The notes under the pieces are model-generated. The model saw nothing but the letters and a program-made list of their open reading frames with translations. It was not told the DNA's origin and did not search any database. A stretch of 64,000 bases of DNA from Aliarcobacter cryaerophilus ATCC 43158 (GTDB lineage: Bacteria; Campylobacterota; Campylobacteria; Campylobacterales; Arcobacteraceae). The stretch is from contig NZ_CP032823.1 in assembly GCF_003660105.1 (NCBI RefSeq), positions 1,116,001 through 1,180,000 of the forward strand, read 5' to 3'. Made by a program: the position numbers and the translations under genes. Shown here in pieces: positions 63,007-64,000 of the stretch (positions within the stretch are counted from its first letter, which is position 1; each line of letters starts with the position of its first letter).

Positions 63007-63999
63007 TTACATCCAACAAACACTCTCTAAATTGAAAAATACTTCTACTTTATCTCCTGGAAACAAAATATCTTTTTGAATCTCATATTTAGAGATTAAA
63101 CAAGAGAAATTAATACCACAAATAGAAAACTCTATTTGTAGATTATCTTGATTTTCATCTTTTTGGATTGATGTTATTGTTCCTATTAATTTATCTGTTT
63201 TATTATCTTTGTAGAATTTAGATATTTTTATACTATTTTGATTGATTATTACAACAGAATCTCTTTTTTTACTCTTTGAGTTAGGAATTACTATTTTCTG
63301 ACCATCAATAAAAAATTTAACTAAATCACCTTTTTCATTTTTACTCCATGGTGGAAATAGTAAATTTATATTTCCATGTTCAACTAAACTTCCTTGAAAA
63401 AGTGCTATCTTTTTATCACTTATATGTTTTAACCATGTGTAATCGTGACTTGAAATAAATATTGTAGTATTATATTTTTGCTTTGCCAATAAAATAGCAT
63501 CTTTGATTAATTGTGCTGAGTTTGTATCAACTCCAACTGTTGGCTCATCTAATATTAAAACTTTTGGTTTTAATATTAACCTTGAAGCCAAAGCAACTCT
63601 TTGAGCTTCACCACCTGATAGTTGATTCCATTTTCTATTTGAAAAATTACTATCAAGACCAACCAAAGATAAAGCCTCTTCAACTTTATTTTTTAAATCT
63701 ACTTTTTCTCCTCTTATTTTTAAACCATAAGCAATATTTTCAAATACTGTTCGTTTTAATAAATATGGATTTTGAGGAAGCATAACAACGCTTTTTTTAA
63801 TATTTTCATCTATTAAAATTTCACCTTTTTCTGGCTTACAAATAAAAGATAAAATAGAAAAAAGTGTAGATTTTCCACTACCATTTGGTCCAAAAAAACC
63901 AATAATTTTATTCTCTTCTAATATAAGATTATCAATACTTAAAACTCTTTTCCCATCGAAAAAATACTCAATATTTTTTAACTCGTATAAAATATTCAT
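63007..63999 (-). CDS. tupC: ABC transporter ATPase, tungstate/molybdate type (TupC/ModC-like)
   Basis: 330 residues from ATG at 63997-63999. Walker A GPNGSGKST, Q-loop LPQNPYLLKRTVFENIAYGL, signature LSGGEAQRVALASRL and Walker B VLILDEPTVGVD are complete. The C-terminal 110 residues form a TOBE-like domain (GTITSIQKDENQDNLQIEFSICGINFSCLIS...GDKVEVFFNLESVCWM), as in ModC and TupC. This suggests tungstate or molybdate uptake, consistent with Campylobacterota having TupABC; the partner genes would lie beyond the window. Confidence 0.75.
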   Translation of the reverse strand: MNILYELKNIEYFFDGKRVLSIDNLILEENKIIGFFGPNGSGKSTLFSILSFICKPEKGEILIDENIKKSVVMLPQNPYLLKRTVFENIAYGLKIRGEKVDLKNKVEEALSLVGLDSNFSNRKWNQLSGGEAQRVALASRLILKPKVLILDEPTVGVDTNSAQLIKDAILLAKQKYNTTIFISSHDYTWLKHISDKKIALFQGSLVEHGNINLLFPPWSKNEKGDLVKFFIDGQKIVIPNSKSKKRDSVVIINQNSIKISKFYKDNKTDKLIGTITSIQKDENQDNLQIEFSICGINFSCLISKYEIQKDILFPGDKVEVFFNLESVCWM

Positions 64000-64000
64000 T

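Overview
The window is chromosomal DNA of a very AT-rich Campylobacterota bacterium, most probably Arcobacter/Aliarcobacter. I infer this from the base composition and codon use, from the family set (FTR-rhodanese fusion, DUF6172, Campylobacterota-type Bpt, MdaB, an HTH_AraC-Ogt protein, RNase Y, DapD-like N-domain protein), and from short AAGGA-type ribosome binding sites in A/T-rich leaders. I see no tRNA, rRNA, insertion sequence, prophage integrase or CRISPR array. Coding density is very high: every intergenic gap is below 200 bp, and many genes overlap as TAATG or ATGA-type junctions.

Layout. 1-6.3 kb: the 5' part of a ComEC-like competence channel gene (cut by the window edge), a coupled pair of a two-TM/TPR protein and a GGCT-fold protein, a GlcF-like Fe-S protein with lgt, and a PagL-like lipid A deacylase. 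6.4-9.2 kb: an orphan response regulator with a tiny partner, a standalone DUF234-type protein, and kdsB. 9.2-15.6 kb: lptB-tsaE-trpD-S4 protein, an SDR, a TIGR02757 protein, a NagZ-like hydrolase, and two J-domain proteins, one membrane-anchored and coupled to a SocA/Panacea-domain protein. 15.7-24.7 kb: a chemoreceptor with a C-terminal xWxxF tail, a YciA-like thioesterase, a YbiT-like ABC-F protein, an internally duplicated LRR-like protein, a nitroreductase-mdaB pair, an AEC transporter and a DsbC-like protein. 24.7-32.1 kb: a TonB-tail-like protein, ftsY and a TlpA lipoprotein (minus strand) facing fau, rny, rsmD, an OppC-like permease and argG.

32.1-40.5 kb: fur and feoAB diverge around a clear Fur-box-like palindrome; then bpt-trpA, panB-ruvB-AI-2E transporter, and a fused ferredoxin-thioredoxin-reductase-like/rhodanese protein. 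40.6-49 kb: a possible FlaG-like protein, a HerA-like ATPase, a minus-strand cluster (YiiX-like protein without its catalytic residues, a 22-codon ORF, a CNNM/CBS protein, a PD-(D/E)XK-like protein), a structured leader before a DUF6172 gene, glyA and an ada-like gene. 49-64 kb: ycaO, a DapD N-domain protein, an operon of TerB-like, two tiny, pilin-like and priA genes, YitT, an HI0933-type flavoprotein, a polysaccharide deacetylase, DUF808, a DUF4080 radical SAM protein, DUF3817, DUF945 and a TupC-like ATPase.

Most of the window is ordinary housekeeping: envelope biogenesis (lgt, kdsB, lptB, pagL-like, nagZ-like), iron uptake, amino acid and cofactor synthesis, translation and repair. The less explained parts are the J-protein/Panacea pair, the duplicated LRR-like protein, the CNNM/YiiX-like/nuclease-like cluster, the structured leader at 46.3-46.5 kb, the DapD half-protein and the FTR-rhodanese fusion. 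I see no definite defence island.
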